Notes: a model not told the origin generated them from the letters alone. Numbered from the stretch's first letter, positions 17,510-27,170 are shown. The stretch is DNA of 64,000 nt from an uncultured Bacteroidales bacterium (GCA_903903985.1 CAIVAT010000116.1:1-64000); one strand, 5' to 3'. Made by a program: numbers and translations.

Positions 17510-17887
17510 TTACAGTGCCCCTTCATCCGTAAAAGAGTAGTAACCATCATCTGTGATGATTATATGATCCAATACAACGATTTCCAATAACTGCCCAGCG
17601 TTGACAATCTTCTTGGTAATCTTCTGATCCGCTTCGCTTGGAGCTGTTACCCCTGAAGGATGATTATGTCCCAGGATGATTCCTGATGCATGATGATCAA
17701 GGGCTATTTTAAACACCTTCTTAGGATCAACAACAGTACCTGATATTCCTCCTTCACTGATCAATTTTTGTCCAATAACACGGTTTGAACGGTTAAGCAG
17801 AATAATCCAGAATTCCTCGTAAGGCTTGTCAGTTAAAACAGAGCGTAAGATATCATTGGCATCTTTTGATGGACTATACCGTGCCAC
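17510..17887 (-). pseudogene. radC: N-terminally truncated RadC/JAB-domain protein
   Basis: A 125-residue JAMM domain with the metal-binding motif GHNHPSGVTAPSEAD (H-x-H-x7-S-x2-D) and the C-terminal VLDHIIITDDGYYSFTDEG, all normal for RadC. Full-length RadC is about 220-230 residues and mobile-element forms about 150; the helix-hairpin-helix half is absent here. The frame is blocked by TGA just before the GTG at 17887, about 50 bases from the presumed end of the IS21 element, so the gene was probably cut when that element arrived. RadC proteins of this kind are common on integrative elements in the phylum. Confidence 0.65.
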
Positions 17888-18047
17888 TCATTCCGGAGCA
17901 AACCATGCCAATTTTATTTGCTAAAAAAAGTAAGGAAGTGTAAAAATTCGGTTTTCTATCTGAATAACGCACCTGACATTCCGGCATAAAGTGAGCCAGT
18001 AGTATCAAAGGCAACATGGGCTCGTATAAAGAATAAATCTTTATACG

Positions 18048-19607
18048 ATGTCAAACAAGCCAATAACCATGTTGCAAATCAGACGCATTCTGCAATTAAA
18101 ATCACAGGGCAAATCCAATCGTGATATAGCCGTGGAAATTCACGGGTCACGCAATGCCGTGAATGACTACGTGAAGCTTATTCAACGGTTGAATAAAAGC
18201 ACCGAAGAGCTTTTAAAGCTTACTGACGAAGAACTATCATCACTGGTTTATGATGAACCACCCTCTGCTGAATTGGATCGAAAATTTGCTGATTTTCAGC
18301 AGCGGATACCAGGATTGTGTGATGAGCTTAAAAAGCCCCATACAACCCGGATGATTTTATGGGAAGAGTATCGGCAGATGGTTCATGATGGTTACGGTTA
18401 TACTCAGTTTTGTGAACATCTGAGCCGTTTTCTTGAAACCCGTAAAGCCGTTATGATTTTTGACCATGAACCTGCTGCCAGTATGATGTTTGACTTTGCA
18501 GGAGATAAGATCTCGTTTGTGGATTATCAAACGGGTGAGATCATCTGGTGTGTGGTACTTGTCTGTACACTGCCCTTTTCAGGCTACACATACATCGAGG
18601 CCATGCTTTCTGCAAAGCGGCCATTTCTTATTAAAACACTGAACAATGCTTTAAGTTTTTTTGATGGGGTTCCTCTCTCAGCCAAGACTGATAACATGTT
18701 ACAGATTGTAAAAAAGAGTAACCGGTATGAGCCTGCTTTCGAAGAACTCGCCCAGCAGTGGTCATTGCATTATGGCACAACCCTGATGGCAGCGCGGGTG
18801 GCAAAACCGCGGGATAAAGCTTCGGTTGAAAGTCATGTGAATGCTGTTTATAACAGGATCTACGCTCCATTGCGCAACAGCATCTTTCATAGTCTGGATC
18901 AAATGAATGAGGCTTTATGGAAGGAGTTGGACAGGTTCAACAGCCGTAACCTCCAGCGTTGTGATTACAGCCGTCGAGACCGCTTCATGCTTCACGAAAA
19001 AACCTTGTTGCGCCCATTACCTGCCGGGCAATTTGTACCTAAAAACAAGGTTGAAGTAAAGGTCCAACGAAACTCTCATGTCACCCTTGGAGAGGATTGG
19101 CATCACTACAGTATTCCATACCAGCACATCGGTAAAACGGTACATCTCATTTATGACACGGATCATGTGGAAATCTACCTTGATACGGTTCGCATTGCTT
19201 GTCACCGGCGGAACTACCACCGAAACGGGCACGCCACCCTTGAAGAGCATATGCCATCGGACCAAAATCATTACGCCAGGATCAAGGGCTATACCCGTGA
19301 ATACTTTATCGAAAAAGGCATGCAGACAGGAGAAAGTACAGCCAGTGCAATCAGCAAGATACTCGAACAGAAGATCTTTATTGAACAGACATACAACTCA
19401 TGCCTGGGCGTTCTACGCCTGTGTTATAAATACGGCAATGATCGTCTTGAAGCAGCCTGTCGGCGTGCACTTGCGGCATCCAAAGTAACTTATATGGGAA
19501 TTAAGAACATTCTGGAACGTAATCTTGACAAAGCCATTTTACAAACAGATTTGTTTACCCACATCCCGGACCATGAAAATATCCGGGGCGCGGAATCATA
19601 TCAATAA
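18048..19607 (+). CDS. istA: IS21-family transposase IstA
   Basis: A 519-residue transposase. The N-terminal helix-turn-helix (IRRILQLKSQGKSNRDIAVE) is followed by a DDE catalytic core with Asp in FDFAGDKISF, Asp in SAKTDNM and Glu in KASVESHVNAVYNR, then a C-terminal beta-rich domain (GEDWHHYSIPYQHIGKTVHL). Size and order match IS21 IstA. The protein appears intact. It would need the IstB ATPase for efficient transposition, and only a fragment of istB follows 29 bases downstream. Confidence 0.93.
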   Translation: MSNKPITMLQIRRILQLKSQGKSNRDIAVEIHGSRNAVNDYVKLIQRLNKSTEELLKLTDEELSSLVYDEPPSAELDRKFADFQQRIPGLCDELKKPHTTRMILWEEYRQMVHDGYGYTQFCEHLSRFLETRKAVMIFDHEPAASMMFDFAGDKISFVDYQTGEIIWCVVLVCTLPFSGYTYIEAMLSAKRPFLIKTLNNALSFFDGVPLSAKTDNMLQIVKKSNRYEPAFEELAQQWSLHYGTTLMAARVAKPRDKASVESHVNAVYNRIYAPLRNSIFHSLDQMNEALWKELDRFNSRNLQRCDYSRRDRFMLHEKTLLRPLPAGQFVPKNKVEVKVQRNSHVTLGEDWHHYSIPYQHIGKTVHLIYDTDHVEIYLDTVRIACHRRNYHRNGHATLEEHMPSDQNHYARIKGYTREYFIEKGMQTGESTASAISKILEQKIFIEQTYNSCLGVLRLCYKYGNDRLEAACRRALAASKVTYMGIKNILERNLDKAILQTDLFTHIPDHENIRGAESYQ

Positions 19608-19636
19608 ATCCAGTTATCCACCTAAACCTACAACAA

Positions 19637-19786
19637 ATGATCAACACAGACCAAACCCTTGAACATACCATGGAAGTGAGGCAAATCGCATCTTCCCGGA
19701 CCAGGGCCCATCGTAAAGAATTAACGCACGGTTCAATGCAGAATGTTATGAGGAAATTGAAATTTTTAATTAAGAAAGGGGGTTGA
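19637..19786 (+). pseudogene. istB: istB remnant
   Basis: The frame begins MINTDQTLEHTMEVRQIASS, whose first part resembles the start of IstB proteins (N-terminal NTDQTLEKM-like), but it stops after 49 codons whereas IstB is about 245 residues with a AAA+ ATPase domain. No Walker motif remains. The element is probably immobile unless helped in trans. Confidence 0.6.
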
Positions 19787-19861
19787 TTTATTGAAGTTTT
19801 ATTCATATCTTCGTTGCTTCCATAAAATGAACGATACAGTTATTCACAAAAATCCAAGACC

Positions 19862-22800
19862 ATGAAAAAGTTTTACACCTTGTTCATCACGTTGCTGTTA
19901 CTCGCTTTTTTGGGTGTAACAAACTGCTTTGCCCAGGTTGATGTTTCAACCGGCGGCCCATCCACTCCTTACACAACGCTTAAATTGGCATTTGATGCGA
20001 TCAATGCCGGTATACACACCGGCTCCATAACCATTGGCATTTCTGGAAACCCGATAGAAACGGCATCAGCAGTGCTGAATTTCAGCGGTAGCGGGCCAGC
20101 TTCCTATACCGATATCCTGATCCGTCCTACAGGAGGCCTTCCACGGAGCATTTCAGGCAATATTCCCGGTCATCTGATTGATTTGAACGGCGCTGACAAC
20201 GTTACGATCGACGGGTTGGATCTGCTCACCATTACAAATATCAGCACGATCGGTTCAAGTACGATCCGTTTTACAGCCGATGCTACCAACAACACAGTTA
20301 CTCACTGCTTCCTTCAGGGAGCCACCGCAATTTTTGGCGTAGTCTATTTCGGTTCAGGCACCGCAACCGGGAATGACGACAATGTCATCAGCAACTGCAA
20401 CATCGGCCCCACCAGCGAAGGCAACCCGCTCAACGGCATTTATTCGATGAACCTCAGTGCCGGAACCGACAACAGCGGAAACAATATTTTAAACAATAAC
20501 ATCTTTGATTATTTCAACACTGGTTTAGCCACCTGCGGGATGAATATCAACTCAGGCAATTCGGCCTGGATCATTACCAATAACAAATTATATCAAACGG
20601 TAACCAGGCTTTATTCATCTCCATCCACCCATAACGGTATTTTCATTACCTCGGGCTCGGGTTATACCATCACTGACAACATAATCGGATTTGCAAATTC
20701 CCTCGGAACCGGAACAACCAACATGATAGGCCTTACTTCCGGTTCTGTGTCAGGAATATTTCCCACTGCATATACTGTGACCGGCGCTGCCAATGCAACC
20801 AAATATGTGGGCATCAATTGTGCTTTTGCAGCAGGAGGCACAGTTTCCTCCATCCAGAATAATCTGATCGCGGGTTTTGCCCTTTATACTTCAAGCAGTA
20901 CCTCAAGCGCATTGGGCGTTTTCTGCGGAATCGCTGTCAACACCGGGAATGTCAACATCGGCACCCTAACCGGAAATACCATCGGATCGCCCGCCAGCAG
21001 CATTTATACGGTATGTACTTCCTCCGGCGGTGCCATTGGCGGTATCTATGTGACCAGCTCAAACACGGTGAACATACAAAACAACGTCCTTCAAAACCTT
21101 GACGCGATGGGAGCCACTGCAACAACATGCGGCAGTATCAACGGTATCAACACGGACGGAGCCAACGGAACATTCGTTGTTTCAGGAAATACGATTGGCA
21201 ACCCCATCTATCCGAATCTCAGGATGGGGAACCTGATGACAGGAGCCAATCTGTCGAATATTGGTACGACTTTCAGCACCACATCAGGAACATCGCTTTT
21301 CCAGGGAATCCGCAACGCTCAAACCGGGAATGTCACCATCGGGACGATCACCGCACCGAATATTGTCAGGAACGCATATCTGAATTCTTCCGGGTCTGTC
21401 GCACTTTTAAGAGGAATTTATTCAACCGGCGGAACAACCAATATCTCTTATAATACCGTAACAAGCCTGACCTCAGCAAGCTCCGGCACGTCTTATACAT
21501 CCGCCGGTTTAGCCGGTATCGGGATCCTGGTGACCGCAACTACAAATCCTGTAATATCCAACAACACCATCAGCGGGTTAAGCCTGACAAACATAGGTAC
21601 AGGAGGCTACACCCTGGCAGGCATCGTTTACAATACACCTTCTGGAATCATTACCGTTGCGAACAATACTATTTCCGAGTTAAGCAACGCAAGTACTTCA
21701 ATTTCAGCTACTGCCCCCGGAACTGCCACCGGTATTTTCATCAGGGATGGCGGCGGTGCCAATACCAATATTTACAACAACATGATTTCACTGGGGAACG
21801 GGCAAACCAGCAACACTGCTTTTATAGGCATCTGGTCGCAATCCAATGCCTCAGTAGCAACGACCTTAAAGATATACTATAATTCGATCAATATCGAGGG
21901 CATTGTAATCGCTGGCGCCCAACCTTCCATGTGTTTTCAGAGAGGTGAATTTTCAACAACTGCCGGAACTGTCTTTACGATTGATGCCAGGAATAATATT
22001 TTCAACAACACCCGGTCGGGCGGAACAGGGAAACACTATGCTCTGACGAATAACTACGGAGTAGCAATCAGCAGCCCAATCGGCTGGGGGGCAAATGCTA
22101 CCGATTACAATGTGCTTAACAGCAATGCGGCGACAATAGGGTATTGGTCGGGCGATCAGACATTTGCATCCTGGAAAACCGCTTCTTCCTGCGACGGGAA
22201 CAGCATATCCGCAGTTCCAATCACTTTTACCAATGCACCGAAAGGGAACCTGCACCTGAACATGGGAACCACCCCTACTCATTTAGAATCTGGCGGAACC
22301 GTCATTCCTGCCGTGACCACCGATTATGATGGCCAGAACAGGCCGGGGCCAACCGGTTCCGTCAATGGCGGAGCTACTGCTCCCGATTTCGGAGCCGATG
22401 AGTTTGATGGTGTGCCATTTAACATTCCACTTACCCTGACAGGAACTGTAGCCAATGTCACCTGTAACGGCATGTCGAACGGATCGATCACCACCGTGAC
22501 CGGTGGCGGCCAGCCACCTTATACCTATTTATGGAGCAATTCTGCAACAACTGCCGATATAAGCGGACTTACTGCCGGTATTTATACGGTTACGGTAACC
22601 GATTTTCTGAGCGCCACAATAACAGGAAGCTGGACCATCACTGAGCCAGCCGCAATCATCTTGTCGGCTGTGGTAAGAGATGAGCTTTGCCCGCAGGCTA
22701 GTGATGGAGACATCAACCTTACTGTTACCGGTGGCACCCCGCCCTACACGTATCTCTGGAGCAACCTGGCCCTGTCTGAGGATATTGCAGGACTTACTGC

Positions 22801-23410
22801 CGGCACCTATTCAGTGACTGTTACCGATGCCGCATTTTGTGCGACCACCGGCAGTTGGACAGTTGTATTGACCCATAACCTTTGCGAGATCATTTATGTC
22901 TCAGGAAATATTACAACAACGGATTGTTACAATGCCCACAAGACTATTTATGTGGGCGGAGCCGCTACGCCCTTTACAGTGGTTAGCGGCGGAGCTGCCA
23001 CCTTTATCGCAGGGGAGTCGATCACCTTCCTGGAGGGAACCCAGGTGTTGCCAGGCGGAAATATGCTCGCCTACATCTCATCCGGAACTTATTGCGGCGG
23101 TTTGATATACTATATACCTGCTGTTGTTCCTGTCCAGGAGGAGGCTCCGGTGAAGCTCGAACAAACCTGGTTCACCATTTACCCGAACCCGACCAGCGGG
23201 AATTTCACCATCGTGCAAAAGGGCGACAGGCAATATGGAAATGTCAAAGTTGAAGTCTACGGCATGCGCGGGAACAAGGTACTAAACTCGAATATGACCG
23301 GCATTGACAAGCAGGAATTCGCGACTTCGGGCTTGCCCGCCGGTCTGTACATTATAAAGGTGATTGCCGATGATTATACGGAAACCATCAAACTGATCAA
23401 GACAAGGTAG
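19862..23410 (+). CDS. Large T9SS-secreted parallel beta-helix protein
   Basis: An 1182-residue surface or secreted protein. The signal peptide is KKFYTLFITLLLLAFLGV followed by NCFAQ. Residues about 25-840 are a right-handed beta-helix with many NNTI, NNIF and TGNTIG turns (pectate-lyase-like or adhesin-like). Two SprB-type repeats follow near 855-1010, each with GGxPPYTYLWSN and GLTAGxYxVTVTD. A 3-coathanger-like stack (ITTTDCYNAHKTIYVGGAA) precedes the Por sorting tail that starts at FTIYPNPTSGNF and ends with a Lys/Arg-rich end. No catalytic residues can be assigned. The end modules match those of the truncated gene at 15454, showing a shared module set. Confidence 0.88.
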   Translation: MKKFYTLFITLLLLAFLGVTNCFAQVDVSTGGPSTPYTTLKLAFDAINAGIHTGSITIGISGNPIETASAVLNFSGSGPASYTDILIRPTGGLPRSISGNIPGHLIDLNGADNVTIDGLDLLTITNISTIGSSTIRFTADATNNTVTHCFLQGATAIFGVVYFGSGTATGNDDNVISNCNIGPTSEGNPLNGIYSMNLSAGTDNSGNNILNNNIFDYFNTGLATCGMNINSGNSAWIITNNKLYQTVTRLYSSPSTHNGIFITSGSGYTITDNIIGFANSLGTGTTNMIGLTSGSVSGIFPTAYTVTGAANATKYVGINCAFAAGGTVSSIQNNLIAGFALYTSSSTSSALGVFCGIAVNTGNVNIGTLTGNTIGSPASSIYTVCTSSGGAIGGIYVTSSNTVNIQNNVLQNLDAMGATATTCGSINGINTDGANGTFVVSGNTIGNPIYPNLRMGNLMTGANLSNIGTTFSTTSGTSLFQGIRNAQTGNVTIGTITAPNIVRNAYLNSSGSVALLRGIYSTGGTTNISYNTVTSLTSASSGTSYTSAGLAGIGILVTATTNPVISNNTISGLSLTNIGTGGYTLAGIVYNTPSGIITVANNTISELSNASTSISATAPGTATGIFIRDGGGANTNIYNNMISLGNGQTSNTAFIGIWSQSNASVATTLKIYYNSINIEGIVIAGAQPSMCFQRGEFSTTAGTVFTIDARNNIFNNTRSGGTGKHYALTNNYGVAISSPIGWGANATDYNVLNSNAATIGYWSGDQTFASWKTASSCDGNSISAVPITFTNAPKGNLHLNMGTTPTHLESGGTVIPAVTTDYDGQNRPGPTGSVNGGATAPDFGADEFDGVPFNIPLTLTGTVANVTCNGMSNGSITTVTGGGQPPYTYLWSNSATTADISGLTAGIYTVTVTDFLSATITGSWTITEPAAIILSAVVRDELCPQASDGDINLTVTGGTPPYTYLWSNLALSEDIAGLTAGTYSVTVTDAAFCATTGSWTVVLTHNLCEIIYVSGNITTTDCYNAHKTIYVGGAATPFTVVSGGAATFIAGESITFLEGTQVLPGGNMLAYISSGTYCGGLIYYIPAVVPVQEEAPVKLEQTWFTIYPNPTSGNFTIVQKGDRQYGNVKVEVYGMRGNKVLNSNMTGIDKQEFATSGLPAGLYIIKVIADDYTETIKLIKTR

Positions 23411-23414
23411 CCTC

Positions 23415-23491
23415 CTTCACCGGGAAGGCGCGAAGACGCTGATAAAATGATGATTTTCAATCATTCATGTCTTCGCTCCTTCGCGGTGAAG
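23415..23491. repeat. 23-bp imperfect inverted repeat
   Basis: Arms 23415-23437 and 23469-23491 pair at 21 of 23 positions (CTTCACCGGGAAGGCGCGAA against its counterpart) around a 31-base loop. It lies just after the beta-helix gene stop and may act as a terminator or be a dispersed palindromic repeat; similar GAAG/CGCAAAG-rich elements occur elsewhere in the window. Confidence 0.6.
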
Positions 23492-23570
23492 AAAATGATG
23501 CCGGCCGATCACATTCCGGTACCTTCCCTGTATCTTCCCTAAAGCTGGCCTGTAGGTGCCGGTAAGGTTG

Positions 23571-23620
23571 TTCAAGCTTTCCCAAGCTTTCCCAAGCTTT
23601 CTCAAGCATGTTCAAGCATG
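23571..23620. repeat. Five tandem 10-bp repeats upstream of the desaturase
   Basis: Five consecutive decamers share the form YYCAAGCWTK (TTCAAGCTTT, CCCAAGCTTT twice, CTCAAGCATG, TTCAAGCATG). The period equals about one helical turn, and the array ends about 90 bases before the -7 box. It could bind a multimeric regulator on one face of the DNA. Confidence 0.7.
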
Positions 23621-23711
23621 TTCTGACATAACTTTTCCGCTCAAGGCGCTATCCCCGGACAGTTTGCCTATTTTAATTTAATCTAAACAAGATTTCGTCC
23701 GGTTTTTGTCG

Positions 23712-23719
23712 TATCTTTG
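23712..23719 (+). promoter_or_regulatory. -7 box of the desaturase gene
   Basis: TATCTTTG is an exact match to TAnnTTTG, 29 bases before the ATG at 23749. Confidence 0.6.
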
Positions 23720-23748
23720 TACGAATATTAACCAACAACATTTTTCAG

Positions 23749-24786
23749 ATGGATTCACTTAGCAATCAGCGTGAAACATCAAACACCTCCTGGACAAAAA
23801 TAATAGCGAAATACAACCGCCCCGATGCTGTGAAAAGCTGGTGGCAACTCTCCGGTAACCTTTTTCTTTATGCTCTTGCCTGGTTTTTGATGTATGAAAG
23901 TCTTTCCATTTCCGTGTGGATTTCTGTCGGACTTTCTATTCCTGCTGCCGGTATGCTCGTCCGGCTTTTTATCATATACCATGATTGCGGGCATGGTTCT
24001 TTTTTCAAGACAGGCAGGTTGAATGATGCGGTCGGATTATTTATCGGCATCCTGACATTTACCCCTTATTACAGCTGGTCGCACGAACATTATATCCATC
24101 ACGAAACAGCCGGGAATCTTGATAAACGCGATATCGGAGACGTATGGACCCTCACGGTGGATGAATACCTGAAAGGCTCTAAATGGACCAGGATCAAATA
24201 CCGTTTTTACCGGCACCCGGTGACCATGTTCGGGCTCGGGGCATTTCTTGTGTTTGTGATCGTCAACCGGTTCACCAGGAAAACCATGGACCATAAAGGC
24301 CGGATTGGAGTTTACGCCACCAATGCGGGTTTGGTTGTTTTTGCTTTTTTAATGAGCCTGCTGATGGGTTTTACAACGTTCCTGCTCATCCAACTGCTCA
24401 TCATCTCCATTGCCGGGATCATGGGTTTCTGGCTTTTCTATGTACAGCACCAGTTCAACCCGATTTACTGGGCACGGAACAATGACTGGGATTATAAAAG
24501 AATGGCCCTGGAAGGCAGCTCCTTTTACAAACTCCCGCGGATACTCCGTTTTTTTTCCGGGAATATCGGATTTCACCATATCCATCACCTCAGTCCGATG
24601 ATCCCGAATTATAAACTGGCAAAGTGCCATCGGGAGAATCCCATGTTCCGGGAGATCAAACCCCTGACCTTTTGGGCCAGTTTCAGGACCCTCACCTACC
24701 GTTTGTTTGATGAAAAGGCCAACAGGATGGTCAGTTTCAGGAAACTGACACGGATCAGGATTGAATCTTCTGATTTTTCATCGTAA
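23749..24786 (+). CDS. Membrane fatty acid desaturase (omega-6/Delta12-like)
   Basis: A 345-residue integral membrane desaturase that would insert a cis double bond in acyl chains using a di-iron centre. The three histidine boxes are HDCGHGSFF, HEHYIHH and GFHHIHHLSP, in the order and spacing of DesA-type enzymes. Hydrophobic helices flank the first box and lie at about residues 165-215. It is preceded by a perfect -7 box and the 10-bp repeat array, suggesting regulated expression, perhaps by temperature or lipid state (inference). Its stop codon is only 16 bases from the stop of the convergent DUF2807 gene. Confidence 0.9.
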   Translation: MDSLSNQRETSNTSWTKIIAKYNRPDAVKSWWQLSGNLFLYALAWFLMYESLSISVWISVGLSIPAAGMLVRLFIIYHDCGHGSFFKTGRLNDAVGLFIGILTFTPYYSWSHEHYIHHETAGNLDKRDIGDVWTLTVDEYLKGSKWTRIKYRFYRHPVTMFGLGAFLVFVIVNRFTRKTMDHKGRIGVYATNAGLVVFAFLMSLLMGFTTFLLIQLLIISIAGIMGFWLFYVQHQFNPIYWARNNDWDYKRMALEGSSFYKLPRILRFFSGNIGFHHIHHLSPMIPNYKLAKCHRENPMFREIKPLTFWASFRTLTYRLFDEKANRMVSFRKLTRIRIESSDFSS

Positions 24787-24802
24787 TCCACACGAAGAAA
24801 GA

Positions 24803-25552
24803 TTATTTCTTCATCGGAAGCACGGCTCCGGAACCGTAGATATAGGTTGTAACGGTATTCGGATGTCCTGTGTAATAAATGTTGCCGACCGAACCAACCG
24901 TCGCCTCCAGGTATTGTGATGCCTTGACATAGCAATCGTTTGTTCCGTAATTTTTTGTGAACGAATATCCGGTTTGCAGGTCACTGCATTGAATCAGGCC
25001 AAAATCTCCTGCAAAAATTGAACAGATGTTGCATATTCCATGGAGGCGAATATCCGCTGTTCCAATGTGCTGGATAAAAAACCCTTCGGTTACCCGGAGG
25101 GTGAGTTCAATCGTCCCGCATCCGCCCCATGCATCGATCATCAGCATGGGAGACCGGATGGTATCCGTGCTGGTGATATTCCCCGAGGAGTTATAATAAA
25201 GGGAGCGCAGGTTTTTCACAGAGACATGGGCATTGACCGGTTTGTCATAGCTGCGAAGCCAGTTGCATTGATTGAGATTCCTGATGATCAGCACACGGTT
25301 CACCACTTCAGTCGTTATTCCGCTGATGATGTTCTGACCTGCTTCTACGGTCACCCGGTTGAGAGAATCCTGGGTGAGGATTACGTTCACATGGTCATAC
25401 ATCGCGATCGTGTCGAAATCTCCAAGTTCCCTTTCCTGCATGATCACCTGCCCTGAATTGGTGATGCAGTTCCCCCCATCCTTGGAACAGGAGGCGATCA
25501 GCACCAAAACAGGAAGAAGCGATAATAAGATCTGATGGCAACACCTGTGCAT
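24803..25552 (-). CDS. DUF2807 (GIN domain) lipoprotein
   Basis: A 249-residue predicted lipoprotein; the signal LLSLLPVLVLIASC ends in a good lipobox with Cys23 or nearby. The rest is a repetitive beta-rich domain with the DUF2807 pattern: GDFDTIAMYDHVNVILTQDS, VEAGQNIISGITTEVVNRVL, LRSLYYNSSGNITS and YTGHPNTVTTYIYGSGAV. Proteins of this family are found in the envelope of Bacteroidota and have a head-domain-like stack; no activity is known. It follows the GT39 gene by about 29 bases and may be cotranscribed with it. Confidence 0.85.
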   Translation of the reverse strand: MHRCCHQILLSLLPVLVLIASCSKDGGNCITNSGQVIMQERELGDFDTIAMYDHVNVILTQDSLNRVTVEAGQNIISGITTEVVNRVLIIRNLNQCNWLRSYDKPVNAHVSVKNLRSLYYNSSGNITSTDTIRSPMLMIDAWGGCGTIELTLRVTEGFFIQHIGTADIRLHGICNICSIFAGDFGLIQCSDLQTGYSFTKNYGTNDCYVKASQYLEATVGSVGNIYYTGHPNTVTTYIYGSGAVLPMKK

Positions 25553-25580
25553 CTGGTCAATTCAATAAGTGCAACAATGG

Positions 25581-27050
25581 TTAATTTTCAAACACATACA
25601 AGGCAAATATTTCAGGGAAATTGTATTTTTTATATTTTGGAAATCGCTGGGATAAAAAAGTAAAAATGTTGTTTTCAGGATATAAAAAATCTGCTGCTGC
25701 ATCGATAAAAAGAATTTTATCAGCATGGCTGATCAAATTTGTGTCAATCTGATCCTGATCAATTACCGGGTATATCCGGTCCTGAGCCAGCAACTGATGC
25801 ATTTTACCGGGAAAATCTGTCCCGTTTACATCTTTGAAATAACCAGCGTTGTAATAATAAACAAAGTTACAATCAAAATTTGGAGGACAGAAATAAGTGA
25901 CTGTTTCCCCGGTTTTAATTTCTTTCACTTTATCCATCAACTCTCCGACATGTCTTTTATTATCAACGTCGGGTTTACAGGTGATCATGATGAATGCGAC
26001 CGGCAAAAAAATCAAATAGCTGCCATATCTGTGTTGTGAAAATAGATAGTCTGACGAAACAGCTACCGTCAGATAAAACCCGATGGATATAAAGGCAACG
26101 TACCTGTCAAAAAAAACAGGCACATTGAATGGCAGGTATTTCATAGAAACGAGAAACATGAGAAAATAAGGAAACAAAAACCAAAAAAGAATCACTTTGC
26201 CGTAAATGGATATTCCCCTGAAGTGTTTCCGGGTTAATTGAATGAATGCACCCGCCAGAACAATTAAGAAAATGACTGTTGTAACAGGTGCATTTGAAAA
26301 GCGCCACAACATGGTGTATAAATCCTCCCATACCGAAGGCTGCACCCATGTTCCATTGGATGCTGCATCAATAAACCTGGTCAATATTACAGTCAGATAA
26401 GGCAAGTAGGAAAGGATTATAAAACCGACTACAATAAAATATGTTTTCAAAATTTTTATTCGAATTTCTTTGAAAAATATGCAGCAAAGCAATTGAATAA
26501 GCGGAATAAAGAGGCCAAAGAAATGGGCATAGATCAGCAGGATATTTACCAGGATCAAAACAACCAGGTAAGGTTTCTGATGCTTATTTTCAATGAGTTT
26601 GAAATATGCAAACATGGATATTGCCGTGAGCAAAGCAAAGAGCGAATAGACTCTCACTTCATGCGAAAAATATATCTGGTAGTTGGAAAATGTATACAAT
26701 AACCCTGAAATAACGGCTACTTTTTCATTGAAAAAATCAATGCCGGTTTTGTAAATAAAAAAAACAGTGGCCACGCTGAAAAGCAGGGGCAAAAATCGTG
26801 TTGAAAAGGCGGAAATACCGAAGAGTCTGATCCAAAAATGCAAAATGATTTCAAACAATGGCGGGTTGTTCCCTCCCCTTAATTGCGATACAATGGAGTG
26901 AACATCCATTTGTGCAATATAAATTGAAAAAGGTTCATCGTTTGCGATGGAAGTTTTATCGAGGTAAATTACTTTCAGGATGAAATTCAAAAGCAACAGC
27001 CCGGCCGGAACAGAGTATTTGGAAAAGGCTATTTTATTTATAATCACCAA
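25581..27050 (-). CDS. GT39-type membrane glycosyltransferase
   Basis: A 489-residue polytopic protein with about ten to twelve hydrophobic helices. The first periplasmic loop shows the acidic motif NDEPFSIYIAQMD, and the second carries GGNNPPLFEIILHFWIRLFG, characteristic of ArnT/PMT_2-like enzymes that transfer a sugar from a polyprenyl phosphate donor. The C-terminal 100 residues form a small soluble domain. The acceptor (lipid A, protein or glycan) cannot be predicted. Confidence 0.82.
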   Translation of the reverse strand: MVIINKIAFSKYSVPAGLLLLNFILKVIYLDKTSIANDEPFSIYIAQMDVHSIVSQLRGGNNPPLFEIILHFWIRLFGISAFSTRFLPLLFSVATVFFIYKTGIDFFNEKVAVISGLLYTFSNYQIYFSHEVRVYSLFALLTAISMFAYFKLIENKHQKPYLVVLILVNILLIYAHFFGLFIPLIQLLCCIFFKEIRIKILKTYFIVVGFIILSYLPYLTVILTRFIDAASNGTWVQPSVWEDLYTMLWRFSNAPVTTVIFLIVLAGAFIQLTRKHFRGISIYGKVILFWFLFPYFLMFLVSMKYLPFNVPVFFDRYVAFISIGFYLTVAVSSDYLFSQHRYGSYLIFLPVAFIMITCKPDVDNKRHVGELMDKVKEIKTGETVTYFCPPNFDCNFVYYYNAGYFKDVNGTDFPGKMHQLLAQDRIYPVIDQDQIDTNLISHADKILFIDAAADFLYPENNIFTFLSQRFPKYKKYNFPEIFALYVFEN

Positions 27051-27095
27051 TACTGTGTTTTTCTCAAACAGGGACTTTCATTAAGTCTGAATTAA

Positions 27096-27170
27096 CTTCT
27101 TTAGCGCAAAGAGGGAAAATTGAAATTTAATAACATTATTTTGCATCGTTGCGTCTTACGGTGACACCTG
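27096..27170. repeat. Degenerate GCAAAG/TTGCG intergenic repeat
   Basis: The segment from TTAGCGCAAAGAGG to CATCGTTGCGTCTTACGGTG resembles the dispersed CGCAAAG/CGCAGAG palindromic elements also seen near 46.07 kb. Pairing is imperfect. Confidence 0.35.

Larger units (their letters stand above)
17938..19790 (+). mobile_element. IS21-family insertion sequence, incomplete
   Basis: Contains an intact istA and a stub of istB. The left end is placed at the TGTAAAAATTCGG at about 17938 by analogy with IS21 ends, which begin TG; I could not find a matching right inverted repeat before 19862, consistent with loss of the right part. Boundaries are approximate. Confidence 0.55.
23411..23748. other. 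Intergenic region with repeats before the desaturase
   Basis: No gene seen in about 338 bases. It holds a long inverted repeat, a 10-bp tandem repeat array and the desaturase promoter, listed separately. Confidence 0.6.

Noticed and set aside
23571-23620. CRISPR array
   Set aside because: Units are 10 bp without spacers and no cas genes are present.
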